A DNA stretch of 64,000 nucleotides from Xanthobacteraceae bacterium (GTDB lineage Bacteria > Pseudomonadota > Alphaproteobacteria > Rhizobiales > Xanthobacteraceae). The notes beneath the pieces were generated by a model. It ran no database searches. It worked only from the letters and a program-made list of their open reading frames with translations, and was not told the DNA's origin. The translations under genes were made by a program, and so were the position numbers. Location: contig JARBUD010000003.1 of assembly GCA_029239875.1 (NCBI GenBank), forward strand, positions 1 to 64,000. Reading direction: 5' to 3'. Shown here piece after piece: positions 8,340 through 17,202 of the stretch. Positions within the stretch are counted from its first letter, which is position 1. The number at the start of each line of letters is the position of its first letter.

Positions 8340-8888
8340 ATGGTCGCCCTGCTTGAGAAGACCGCCCGCGGCCTCGACACGATCGTCGAGGCCTGCGGTT
8401 GGGTCGCGGCGTGGACGGGCCTCGCGCTCGTCCTCGTCATGGCCGGCAACGTGCTGATGCGCTACGCCTTCCATACCGGCTCGGTGGCTATGCAGGAGCT
8501 CGAATGGCACCTGATGTCACCGCTGACGCTGCTGTGCATCGCCTACACCATCAAGCATGAAGGCCATGTGCGGGTGGACATCCTCTACGCCCGCCTGCCG
8601 GCGCGGGTGAAGCAGGCCATCGACCTGTTCTCGGCGCTGAGCGTGGTCGCTCTGTCGGTGATCGTGATCGCGCTGTCCTGGCGCTACGTGATGCAGTCCT
8701 ACCGGATTGGCGAAGCCTCGCCCGACCCCGGCGGCCTGCCCTATCGCTTCATCCTCAAGGCGATGATCCCGGCCGGCTTTGCGCTGCTGCTGCTCCAGAG
8801 CCTTGCCGCCACTTTCCGGGCGCTTGAGCCCTTCCTTGGTGGGCCGGCCGAGCCGCCCGCGACGGTGCCTGTCGATGCCCCTCAATGA
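8340..8888 (+). CDS. dctQ: TRAP transporter small permease (DctQ family)
   Basis: This 182-residue inner-membrane protein has about four hydrophobic segments and the DctQ signature VAMQELEWHLMSPLTLLCIA followed by YTIKHEGHVRVDIL. It forms the small membrane subunit of the TRAP complex together with the large permease. The start is two bases after the dctP stop, and its 3-prime end overlaps the dctM start by 14 bases, so the two are translationally coupled. Its length and order are typical. Confidence 0.92.
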   Translation: MVALLEKTARGLDTIVEACGWVAAWTGLALVLVMAGNVLMRYAFHTGSVAMQELEWHLMSPLTLLCIAYTIKHEGHVRVDILYARLPARVKQAIDLFSALSVVALSVIVIALSWRYVMQSYRIGEASPDPGGLPYRFILKAMIPAGFALLLLQSLAATFRALEPFLGGPAEPPATVPVDAPQ

Positions 8889-10200
8889 AATCCTGGCGAT
8901 CGCCTGTATCGCCTCCTTCTTCGTCATGCTCTTCGTCGGCGTGCCGGTTGCGCTCACTTTGGCGATCAGCGGCTTCTTCTTCGGCTGGCTCGGCTTCGGG
9001 ACCACGCTGTTCGGCTTGCTGCCAGCGCGCATTTACGGCGTCACCGCCAACTACACGCTGATCGCCATCCCGCTCTTCGTCTTCATGGGCGTGATGCTGG
9101 AGAAGTCGCGCCTCGCGGACGACCTGATGGAGGTGATCGGCCATTTGTCCGGCGGCCTGCGCGGCGGCATGGGGCTCGGTATCATCCTGGTTGGGATGAT
9201 GATGGGCGCGACTACCGGCATCGTCGGCGCCACCATCGTCACGCTCGGCCTCCTGACCCTGCCGACCCTGCTGCGGCGCGGCTATGACAAGAGCCTGTCC
9301 TGTGGCGCGATCTGCGCCTCCGGCACGCTCGGCCAGCTCATTCCGCCGAGCACCATCCTCATCCTCCTCGCCGATATCCTCGGCGAGTCCGTCGGCACGC
9401 TGTTCGCCGCCGCGCTGATGCCCGGACTGCTGCTGACCGGCATCTTCTGCATCTACATGATCGCCGTCGGCATCATCTGGCCGGAAAAGGTGCCGGCCAT
9501 CCCGCTTGAGGAGCGGCGCGCCATGCCGCGCAAGGGATTGTGGCTCAAGGCGCTGAAGGTCGGCCTGCCGCCCATCGGGCTGGTGCTCGCCGTGCTTGGC
9601 TCCATCATCGGCGGCATCGCCGCGCCCACCGAGGCGGCCAGCATGGGCGCGCTCGGCTCCATCCTCGTCGCAGCCATCGCCGGGCGCTTCACCCTGAAGA
9701 CGCTGGTCGACACGGTGCAGTCCACGGCCCGCATTACGGCGATGATGTTCTTCGTGCTGATCTGCTCGCAGGTCTTCGCGCTGGCCTTCCGCGGGCTCGG
9801 CGGCGAGCGGCTGGTGCACGACGCCTTCGCGCTCGTGCCCGGGGGGACGGACGGCATCCTGATCTTCATGCTGCTGATCATCTTCGTACTCGGTTTCTTC
9901 ATCGAGTGGATCGAGATCAGCTACATCGTGGTCCCGATGTTCCTGCCGCTGATGCAGAACGCCGGGGTCGACCTGGTGTGGGCGGCGGCGCTGATCGCCA
10001 CGGTGCTGCAGACCTCCTTCCTCACGCCACCGTTCGGCTGGGCGCTGTTCTATCTGCGCGGCGTCGCGCCGCCGGAAGTGAGCACCGCCGAGATCTATCG
10101 GGGCGTCGTTCCCTTCATCGCGTTGCAGCTTATCGCCGTCGCTTTCGTCTTCGCCTTCCCCGCGGTGGCGACCTGGCTCCCCGAAGCCATCGGCTGGTAG
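8875..10200 (+). CDS. dctM: TRAP transporter large permease (DctM family)
   Basis: The 441-residue protein is the ion-coupled transport subunit, with a dozen hydrophobic segments. DctM hallmarks include GVPVALTLAISG, PLFVFMGVMLEKS, SGTLGQLIPPSTILILLADI and the C-terminal FLTPPFGWALFYLRGVAP. The start at 8875 (MPLNEILAIA) overlaps dctQ; longer frames starting at 8779 only read dctQ sequence out of frame. A GGT gene follows 11 bases after the stop. Confidence 0.93.
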   Translation: MPLNEILAIACIASFFVMLFVGVPVALTLAISGFFFGWLGFGTTLFGLLPARIYGVTANYTLIAIPLFVFMGVMLEKSRLADDLMEVIGHLSGGLRGGMGLGIILVGMMMGATTGIVGATIVTLGLLTLPTLLRRGYDKSLSCGAICASGTLGQLIPPSTILILLADILGESVGTLFAAALMPGLLLTGIFCIYMIAVGIIWPEKVPAIPLEERRAMPRKGLWLKALKVGLPPIGLVLAVLGSIIGGIAAPTEAASMGALGSILVAAIAGRFTLKTLVDTVQSTARITAMMFFVLICSQVFALAFRGLGGERLVHDAFALVPGGTDGILIFMLLIIFVLGFFIEWIEISYIVVPMFLPLMQNAGVDLVWAAALIATVLQTSFLTPPFGWALFYLRGVAPPEVSTAEIYRGVVPFIALQLIAVAFVFAFPAVATWLPEAIGW

Positions 10201-10211
10201 GAGCGCGCGAC

Positions 10212-11801
10212 ATGCTGAACACGGTTCGTGCCCGCCGGGGCATGGTGACCTCGCCGCACCATCTGGCGAGCGAGGCTGGGCTGCGGGTGCTGCGCGAGGG
10301 CGGCAATGCCGTCGAGGCGACGGTCGCCATGGCTGCCGCGCTCGCGGTCGTCTACCCGCACATGACGGCGATCGGCGGCGATGGCTTCTGGCTCGTCGGT
10401 GCGCCCGGCGAGGTGCCGGTGGGCATCGATGCTTGCAGTCGCGCCGCGACCGCGGCCACCCCGGAGCTCTACGCCCGCGCAGGGCTGGCGGCGATTCCCC
10501 AGCGCGGACCGCTGGCGGCCAACACCACCGCCGGCACGGTCGCAGGCTGGGGCGAGGCTCTTGCGCTCAGCGTCGAGCGCGGCGGGCGGCTGCCGCTCGC
10601 GCGCCTCGTCGAGGACGCCGTCTGGCACGCTCGCAACGGGTTTGTCGTCACGGCGAGCCAGAACGACCTCACCGATCGGAAGCTGGCCGAGCTCGCTGAC
10701 ATCTCCGGCTTCGCCGACGCTTTCCTCGTGAATGGCGCGGCGCCGGCGACCGGATCGACGATGGCGTCGCCCGCGCTGGGCGACACGCTGGAGCGGATCG
10801 GGCGGGAGGGGACGGAGAGTTTCTACCGCGGCGCCCTGGCGCGCGAGATCGCCCATGATCTCGCCGCCGCCGGCTCGCCGGTGACGCTGGCCGATCTCGC
10901 CGGGTGCCATGCCACGCGCGTTGCTCCGCTCCATGTCGACCTTCCCGGCGTGCGGCTCTTCAACTTCCCGCCGCCCACACAGGGGCTGGCCTCGCTGATG
11001 ATCCTCGCCCTGTTCAGCCGCCTCGGCGTAACGGAGGCGGAGGGCTTCGCCCACATCCATGGCCTGGTCGAAGCGACCAAGCAGACCTTCCTGGTGAGGG
11101 ACCGCGTGGTCGGCGATCCCGATGCCATGACCGAGGACCCGCGCGACTTCCTCGCCGACGAGGTGCTGGATCGGCTCGCGGCCCGCATCGACCCAGCGCG
11201 GGCTCTGCCTTGGCCTGCCCCGCCCTCCGCCGGTGACACGGTGTGGTTGGGCGCCATCGACGGCAACGGGCTCGCGGCGAGCTTCATCCAGAGCATCTAT
11301 TTCGAGTTCGGCTCCGGCGTCGTGCTGCCGCAGACCGGCATCGTCTGGCAGAATCGCGGATCGAGCTTCGCGCTCGCCGGCGACGGCCCCCGTGTGCTGG
11401 CGCCCGGCCGCAAGCCCTTCCACACGCTCAATCCCGCCATGGCGAGCTTCGCCGACGGCCGGCACATGGTCTATGGCACGATGGGCGGCGAGGGACAGCC
11501 GCAGACGCAGGCGGCGCTGTTCTCGCGCTATGGCCTGTTCGGGCAGGAGCTGCAGGCAGCGATCACGGCGCCGCGCTGGCTACTCGGCCGGACCTGGGGC
11601 GCGGAGACCGTCACGCTCAAGCTGGAAGACCGCTTCCCGCCGGCGCTGGTCGGTGCGCTCAAGGCGGCGGGCCACGATGTGGAGGTCGTGCCGGCGTTCG
11701 ATGCGATGATGGGACACGCGGGAGCCATTGCCCGGCATGGCGACGGGCGTCTGGAGGGCGCCGGCGATCCTCGCAGCGACGGCTGTGCGATGGGATTTTG
11801 A
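10212..11801 (+). CDS. ggt: Gamma-glutamyltransferase family protein
   Basis: The 529-residue protein belongs to the N-terminal nucleophile GGT family, which transfers or hydrolyses gamma-glutamyl groups after self-cleavage. It opens with RGMVTSPHHLASEAGLRVLR and EGGNAVEATVAMAAAL, both GGT landmarks. The likely cleavage and nucleophile threonine is in GDTVWLGAIDGNG, and MGGEGQPQTQA lies near the C-terminus. No signal peptide is visible, so it would act in the cytoplasm on imported material, unlike E. coli periplasmic GGT. TAGGAG precedes the ATG, directly after dctM. The grouping suggests import of a gamma-glutamyl or related amide compound, consistent with the divergent amidase. The substrate is inference. 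Confidence 0.85.
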   Translation: MLNTVRARRGMVTSPHHLASEAGLRVLREGGNAVEATVAMAAALAVVYPHMTAIGGDGFWLVGAPGEVPVGIDACSRAATAATPELYARAGLAAIPQRGPLAANTTAGTVAGWGEALALSVERGGRLPLARLVEDAVWHARNGFVVTASQNDLTDRKLAELADISGFADAFLVNGAAPATGSTMASPALGDTLERIGREGTESFYRGALAREIAHDLAAAGSPVTLADLAGCHATRVAPLHVDLPGVRLFNFPPPTQGLASLMILALFSRLGVTEAEGFAHIHGLVEATKQTFLVRDRVVGDPDAMTEDPRDFLADEVLDRLAARIDPARALPWPAPPSAGDTVWLGAIDGNGLAASFIQSIYFEFGSGVVLPQTGIVWQNRGSSFALAGDGPRVLAPGRKPFHTLNPAMASFADGRHMVYGTMGGEGQPQTQAALFSRYGLFGQELQAAITAPRWLLGRTWGAETVTLKLEDRFPPALVGALKAAGHDVEVVPAFDAMMGHAGAIARHGDGRLEGAGDPRSDGCAMGF

Positions 11802-11818
11802 TCGGGCCGAAGCCGATC
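11800..11818 (+). terminator. Weak hairpin at the end of the TRAP-GGT operon
   Basis: GATCGG pairs with CCGATC across a 7-base loop, starting at the GGT stop codon. The stem is short and lacks a T-run, so termination here is only a possibility. Confidence 0.3.
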
Positions 11819-11976
11819 AGGCTGGCAGGCATCATCCATCCCTTCGGCGCAATCTCCCCCTTACCGGCCATTGCTGCCTGTCCCCAAGCTTAAGCTAGGC
11901 AGGTTTAATGCCCTGTCCGATATATTGATCCAAAGTGGAAATTTGAAGGGCCCACTTTCTGGAGCATTACGTCACC

Positions 11977-12684
11977 CTAGCTTGTCGCCGCGACCAACGT
12001 GCCTGGTTCCGCTGGACGCTGAAGCTGACCACCCAGGTGCCTCTCACCAGCTACGCTGACGTCGATGCGTCCTCCGACCGCATGCCCGTACTCGCTGTCC
12101 ACCCGCTCCTCACAGTAACCGGATGCAAACAGGCTGACGGATTCGGAAATCGCCATCGAGGCGTCGAGGCCGAACTGGACCAATGTGCTGCCAAAGCCTG
12201 AATCGAAGGACGCCTCGTTGGTGCCGGACAGGTCGGCAAATGCGACCTCCGTGCCGTCGCCGAAGGCGTGCCACAGGCTGGCCCGTGCCGAGTCGGTCAG
12301 CTTGGTGACGCTCTCCAGCAGCCACGAACGGCTGACACGTGCGCCGATGCGGCCGAGGACATCATTGGCCGCGTCGTGTCGATGAAGCCGAAGCTATCCG
12401 CGCCGGCATCGAAGGACAGGCTCTGATAGACCAGTTGCGCCTACGGCTCGATCGCCCAGCCGCCGGCGAGGTCGAACCGGTAGCTCGCCTCCAGCGACGT
12501 AATCAGGCCGAAGCCCTTCCTGTTCAGTTCCTTGCCGAAAACCGAACTCGCGCCGGCCTCCGCGAAGCAGGTCCTGAAGGACCGTATCGACGTAGAGGCC
12601 GCTCGCCTGCGAATGCGTCCAGCAGCGCTGAGTGCGTAGGCGTCCATCGAAACTTTGCAGGTTGCCCCATCGCACGCCGGTCAC
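11977..12684 (-). pseudogene. Relic of an autotransporter beta-barrel domain
   Basis: Pieces of a type V autotransporter C-terminal barrel can be read in order but in different frames. They are TGVRWGNLQSFDGR and GLYVDTVLQ (about 12575-12684); then, after a frameshift, SSVFGKELNRKGFGLITSLE and ASYRFDLAGGWAIEP followed by an in-frame TAG and AQLVYQSLSFDAG; then, in a third frame, GRIGARVSRSWLLESVTKLT to VSLFASGYCEERVDSEYGHA and GGRIDVSV. The intact domain would run through these motifs without interruption. The signal, passenger and N-terminal barrel are absent. At least two frameshifts plus a stop make this a clear pseudogene. Confidence 0.8.
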
Positions 12685-13221
12685 TTCCGAGCGAACGTGC
12701 CCAGTCCGTTCTCGTCGAGATATTCGATGGTCACGGCACCGAAACTCGTGGCTTGCTTCTTGAAAGTGGCGAGCGAGATCGAGCCGTCGGTCGCATTCTC
12801 GCTGGACGGCTCAAACGTGAAGGCGTCGCCGTCCCAATGTGCCAGCGCATATTGCTTCGCCGCCGGACCGAGCCTTACCGCCAGCCCCTCTCCGCTCCGA
12901 ACGATTTCGAGGTTGCCGTAATAGTCGCTGCTGTAGGTGCCGACATAATCCGAAAGCTCGGCGGCCGGCGCTGGGTTGCGCGGCCGTTCCTTGCCGACGA
13001 GGCTGCCCCAGTGGCCGGTTCACCGCCACCAGTCTGGGGCCGTAGGCCGCCAGCCAGTCCCGCTCGATCTTGCCGAACTGCACGAGATCGGTGAACTCCG
13101 CGGCCCGCGCCTCCGGTGCCCCGAGGGGCCACGCATTGGTGAGTACGATGATGCCCACGCCTGCCGATGGAAGCATGGTGAAAACGGTGGCGGCGCCACT
13201 GGAGAACGCGCCGGAATGGCC
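12681..13221 (-). pseudogene. Relic of a beta-lactamase-family serine hydrolase, C-terminal part
   Basis: From about 13221 the minus strand reads GHSGAFSSGAATVFTMLPSA and VGIIVLTNAWPLGAPEA, the end of a class-C-like serine hydrolase domain. Near 13010 the frame shifts to ERPRNPAPAAELSDYVGTYS and DYYGNLEIVRSGEGLAVRLG, ending in EYLDENGLGTFARK, a DUF3471-type C-terminal domain. The catalytic SxxK half of the enzyme is missing: its place is taken abruptly by a siderophore-interacting-protein relic. It is truncated and frameshifted, so it cannot be active. Confidence 0.75.
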
Positions 13222-13551
13222 AGACGACCGACCGGACCGCGTCCGGCAGCAGGGACGTGGTGCCGGCGGGTGCGCCATCGCGATGCAGCCAGCGAACCTG
13301 CATGGCTGGAGGGTAGGTCAGCGGCAACTGCTCCGACGCGTTACCGACCTCGATAAAGGCCATGCCTCGCGCATCGCCGGCGAGATGCTCGAGAATGCGC
13401 GCAATGCCGGGAAGGCCGGTCTCGTCCGCGGCCAGCACGTAGAAATCCGCTGGCTTGGAAGGGCGGCACGGCGGCTGAAGCGCTTGGTCGATGAGATGGA
13501 AGAGCTGATGAAATTCACTCTGCTGACGCGCGACCGGACGGAGTAGTTCAC
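13218..13551 (-). pseudogene. Relic of a siderophore-interacting protein (SIP family), C-terminal part
   Basis: ADFYVLAADETGLPGIARIL through MQVRWLHRDGAPAGTTSLLP and DAVRSVVWP is recognisable as the NAD(P)H-binding half of a SIP-type ferric-siderophore reductase. The FAD-binding N-terminal half is reduced to fragments in another frame (NYSVRSRVSRVNFIS at about 13500-13551). At about 13220 the sequence runs directly into the serine-hydrolase relic, so a deletion has fused two dead genes. Confidence 0.65.
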
Positions 13552-13891
13552 GAGCCGTTACAGCGAGCGGCGCCAGGCCGTGCATAACGCCGAAACCCAG
13601 GCCCGCAAGCTCGCAGAGGCAGCGATGTTGCTAAGTTGCCCAGTGCGAAGGTCAGCTGTCGGGCAATCATCCAGTGTGAGCTTCTACAGGTATCTGGACG
13701 TCAGAGCGAGCCTGACGCTTCTTTCCAAGGAACAGCGTGGCGGGACCGGATCGAAACTCAAAGGGCGGCATCAGGAGGGTCATGGAGAAAGCCGGCCAGT
13801 CGCGAAGCCAGCCGGCGTAGGCTATGCAATGCCGCAAACCTCACCCAGTGAGCCACCGTCCCTCTGAGCAGGATCCAGGAAAGGCGAGTTA
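13552..13891. other. Intergenic stretch, no clear gene
   Basis: This separates the relics from the Kef gene. A plus-strand frame beginning HNAETQARKLAEAAMLLS is open but has no ribosome site and low-complexity content. AGGAAAGGCG just before 13892 is the ribosome site of the next gene. Nothing else is recognisable. Confidence 0.3.
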
Positions 13892-15673
13892 ATGGCTGAA
13901 GCGAGCCTTGGGCAAACAATCGGGCCTGCCGTTGTCCTGATGGGAGCGGCTGTTGTCGCTGTGCCGCTGTTCCGGCGGATCGGCCTTGGATCGGTCCTCG
14001 GCTACTTCGCCGCCGGCCTGCTGGTCGGCCCCTCGGTGCTTGGCTTGATCACCGATCCCGAGTCCATTCTTCATTTCTCGGAGCTCGGGGTGGTGATGTT
14101 CCTGTTCGTGATCGGATTGGAACTGCGCCCCCAGAAACTCTGGTCGATGAGCGGCCAAATCTTTGGGCTCGGCCTTGTCCAGGTCGCCGCAGCGACCACC
14201 GCCCTGACGCTGGCGGGCGTGACAACCTTCGGCTTTTCCTCTCAGGTTGCCTTCGTCGCGGGCGCAGGTTTCGTTCTTTCCTCGACCGCCGTCATCATGT
14301 CGGTGCTGCAGGACCGGGGGGAGCTTTCGACCGCGGAAGGCCAGAAATCGGTCGCCATCCTGCTGTTCGAAGACCTGATGATCGTGCCGCTGCTGGCTGT
14401 GGTCGCCTTCCTGTCGCCGCTGTCGCACGGACAAGCCGGATGGACCGACCTTGCAGTGGCGGCGGCCGCTCTGGTGGCGCTGCTGGGGGTGTCGCACTGG
14501 GGGCTGAACCCCTTCTTCGCCCTGCTGGCGCGTGCACGTACGCGCGAGGTGCTGACGGCCGGTGCGTTGCTGGTGGTCCTTAGTGCGGCGCTACTGATGG
14601 AGGCAGCGGGCCTATCGATGGCCATGGGCGCCTTCCTTGCCGGCGTGATGCTGTCGAGTTCGAGCTACCGCCACCAAATCGAGAGCGATATCGAACCGTT
14701 TCGTGGCTTGCTCATGGGACTGTTCTTCCTCGCCGTCGGCATGTCGCTCGATCTTGCCGTGGTAGCGGCCGAATGGCGACTTCTGCTGGCCTTGCTGGCT
14801 GCGTTCACGGCGGCGAAGGGCGCCATGGTCTATGCGGTCGCGCGCGTGTTCGGCAGTTCCAACCGTCAAGCCCTGCATCGGACGTCCATGTTCCTGCAGG
14901 GCGGTGAATTTGCCTTCGTCCTCTATGCGGCGGCGACCTCCGGCGGCGTGATCGACGCGCTGGAGAATGCGATGTTCGTCACGGTCGTCATTCTGTCCAT
15001 GGCGATTACACCGCTGTTCATGATAGCGGCCGACCGGCTTCTGCGGACCGGCGCGTCAATGGAAGGGGTCGACGTGGCACGCGATCTGAAGGGCCGGATA
15101 CTCCTCATCGGCTTCGGCCGCTTCGGCCAGATCGCCTCGCAGCTTCTGCTGTCGAGGGGCGTCGACCTGGCCGTCATTGATCGGGACCCGGATCGGATCC
15201 GCGACGCAGCCCGCTATGGATTCAAGGTCTTCTTCGGCGACGGCGCCCGGCTGGACGTTCTGCGCCACTCGGGCGCGGGAGAAGCGGACGCGATCATGGT
15301 CTGCATCGACGATCCGAAGGCCGCGCTGCAGATTGTGGAACTCGCACAGCATGAATTCCCACAGGCCAAGCTTCTGGTGCGAAGCTTCGATCGCATACAC
15401 GCTGTCGAGCTCATCCGCGCGGGCGTGGACTATCAGATCCGCGAGACGGTCGAATCCGCCTATCGGATGGGAGCGGAAGGTCTGCGTGCATTGGGGTTCG
15501 CCGAAGTCGACATCGAAGAGACCGCTGCCGATATCCGCCAGCGCGACACCGGGCGTCTGTCCGAGCAGGTCCAAGGAGACGCCATGTCGGGACGGGACCG
15601 ACTGCTTACCAAGCCGGTACCCGAGCCTCTCAGCAAAGCTTGGGTAAAGACTCAGGTCGCGAGCCAAGACTGA
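13892..15673 (+). CDS. kefB: Kef-type cation:proton antiporter (CPA2) with TrkA-N domain
   Basis: The 593-residue protein has about twelve hydrophobic segments (residues about 8-380), a typical CPA2 exchanger core including GYFAAGLLVGPSVLGLI and SELGVVMFLFVIGLELRP, and the QGGEFAFVLY segment. Residues about 400-520 form a cytosolic Rossmann TrkA-N (RCK) domain beginning RILLIGFGRFGQIASQLLLS. Such proteins exchange K+ for H+ and in E. coli are gated by glutathione adducts. The order and length fit KefB/KefC. No KefG/KefF partner is adjacent. AGGAAAGGCG supports the start. Confidence 0.92.
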   Translation: MAEASLGQTIGPAVVLMGAAVVAVPLFRRIGLGSVLGYFAAGLLVGPSVLGLITDPESILHFSELGVVMFLFVIGLELRPQKLWSMSGQIFGLGLVQVAAATTALTLAGVTTFGFSSQVAFVAGAGFVLSSTAVIMSVLQDRGELSTAEGQKSVAILLFEDLMIVPLLAVVAFLSPLSHGQAGWTDLAVAAAALVALLGVSHWGLNPFFALLARARTREVLTAGALLVVLSAALLMEAAGLSMAMGAFLAGVMLSSSSYRHQIESDIEPFRGLLMGLFFLAVGMSLDLAVVAAEWRLLLALLAAFTAAKGAMVYAVARVFGSSNRQALHRTSMFLQGGEFAFVLYAAATSGGVIDALENAMFVTVVILSMAITPLFMIAADRLLRTGASMEGVDVARDLKGRILLIGFGRFGQIASQLLLSRGVDLAVIDRDPDRIRDAARYGFKVFFGDGARLDVLRHSGAGEADAIMVCIDDPKAALQIVELAQHEFPQAKLLVRSFDRIHAVELIRAGVDYQIRETVESAYRMGAEGLRALGFAEVDIEETAADIRQRDTGRLSEQVQGDAMSGRDRLLTKPVPEPLSKAWVKTQVASQD

Positions 15674-16045
15674 CGATTCCCGCCGACTTTGAGCTCTGCA
15701 TCAGGTCGATGCGAGCACCGGACATCTTGCGCAGGCATTGCGAGTAAACTTTTCGCCCTCCTCATGCTGTGCCTCGGCGTTCAGCTCACGAGTACCGCTG
15801 CAGCCCAGTAGATCCACTGGTCGCGCGGCACGTCTCGTTGACCTGATGCAGGCCGAGCAGGTGATGATTGACGGCGCCCTCGACCAGATTGAAGGCGCTG
15901 TCCCCTATCCCGACGGCTGCTCGGCTTCGCGTGCGGCCCGTGGGCCGCGGGAGTTTCGCTCCAGGATGTAGCAGACTGCAGGTCCGTCTAACTGATCGCT
16001 CTGAACCCGCGGTGGAGCGCTGGCGGTTTGACTGTCGGCGGCTGG
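15674..16045. other. Intergenic stretch between convergent genes, nothing recognised
   Basis: These 372 bases lie between the ends of the antiporter and the EAL gene. Short open frames have no ribosome sites and no recognisable motifs. I see no strong hairpin. Confidence 0.4.
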
Positions 16046-16894
16046 CTAGGCTTCGGAGCAGATTGGTTCAGAGGCCTCGATATGGGTGGCGAGCTTGCTT
16101 CCTGCTTGCCGCGTTCGGCATGCGGGCATGGTGCTCAGCAGGTCGACCAGACGGCCGGCTTCACAGGCCTTGCCGAAGTACCAGCCCTGCAACATGTCGC
16201 AGCCGAGCGCCGTGAGCAGCCTGATCTGTTCGACGGTCTCAACGCCTTCGGCGGTTACGCTCGCACCCAGATTGTGCGCAATGTCGATGACGCCGCGAAC
16301 AATGGCTTGATCCCTTTTGGAAGAGACGATGTTGACAACGAAGCTACGATCAATCTTCAGAAGATCAATCGGTAGTTGTCGCAGATGTGTCAGCGAAGCG
16401 AAACCTACCCCGAAATCGTCGAACGCGATCTCGACGCCGGAATCGTGAAGCTTGGAAAGCCCCTCTTTGACGCATTCTTGGTTGAGGTCGAGCAACATGC
16501 TTTCCGTGACCTCGACGCAGAAAGCTGTGAGCGGAATCCCTGTTTCTGCGCTGAGTTTGAAGAAGCGCTTCAGGAAGGTCTCCGATCGAAAGTCAGAATT
16601 GGTGACGTTGATGGCGACGCGACCGAGAGCGAGCCCCTGCCTGCGAAACAATGCGAGGTCATGGAAGACCCTGTCCAGCATGTACAGACCGAAATCCGCG
16701 CAGACCTGTTGGTCGGCAAAGCCCTCCTGGAAGGCGACAGGTGTGAGCAGGCCCAATTCCGGGTGACGCCAGCGCATGAGCGCCTCAAGCGCAATGTTCC
16801 GTTCGGCCGCAAGTGGCACAATGGGTTGGTAGTGCAACTCAAAGGCGTCTTGCCGCAGACCACTTTCGATTTCAGTGAGAAGGCGTGACTTCAT
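16046..16894 (-). CDS. Stand-alone EAL-domain cyclic-di-GMP phosphodiesterase
   Basis: Nearly all of the 282 residues form one EAL domain, which hydrolyses c-di-GMP to pGpG. The catalytic set appears complete: EALMRWRHP (the EAL signature), INVTNSDF, CVEVTES, DDFGVGFASLTHL, LLKIDRSFV, AEGVETVEQ and MLQGWYF. There is no GGDEF partner domain, no membrane segment and no sensor domain, so the protein is probably cytosolic and controlled by expression. The ATG at 16894 (MKSRLLTEIESGLRQDAFEL) is preferred over an upstream TTG. An upstream TTTAGAA resembles half of an Irr-type iron box, but this is weak. Confidence 0.92.
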   Translation of the reverse strand: MKSRLLTEIESGLRQDAFELHYQPIVPLAAERNIALEALMRWRHPELGLLTPVAFQEGFADQQVCADFGLYMLDRVFHDLALFRRQGLALGRVAINVTNSDFRSETFLKRFFKLSAETGIPLTAFCVEVTESMLLDLNQECVKEGLSKLHDSGVEIAFDDFGVGFASLTHLRQLPIDLLKIDRSFVVNIVSSKRDQAIVRGVIDIAHNLGASVTAEGVETVEQIRLLTALGCDMLQGWYFGKACEAGRLVDLLSTMPACRTRQAGSKLATHIEASEPICSEA

Positions 16895-17202
16895 TTCCGC
16901 AACGCCCCGCAACTAAATTTAGAATGTAATTGATATTGTCCCGATCGAGATCTTGGTATGGCGTCAGGTCTACGGACTTGCAAAAGATCGAAAAGATCAT
17001 CAGCATTCGAAGGAGAAGCTGCACCGAGGGATTCGCGCAGGAATATCGAAATTTATGAAATATATCTGCCGATCTTCTTTAGAACCCACCGAACGATGTC
17101 ACAGATTTCGGCGACACCTTCCGGCACCTGCGCCAGAGGCGGCCGATCGGTAAAGATCGGCGCCTAGTATTGTTGGTCGTCCTTATGGTTTTCTGCCAGG
17201 AT
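16895..17202. other. Intergenic stretch with small hairpin
   Basis: This 308-base gap holds the upstream region of the EAL gene and, after the acid phosphatase gene, a hairpin GCCGATC/GATCGGC (17142-17161) with a GGTAAA loop. The hairpin may end phosphatase transcription on the minus strand but lacks a T-run. No gene is seen. Confidence 0.3.

Noticed and set aside
9540-11801. Longer start for the gamma-glutamyltransferase (753 residues)
   Set aside because: The extra N-terminus is dctM read out of frame; a ribosome site and the family N-terminus place the start at 10212.
12339-13094. 251-residue plus-strand open frame
   Set aside because: It lies antisense to the autotransporter and serine-hydrolase relics and has no motif.
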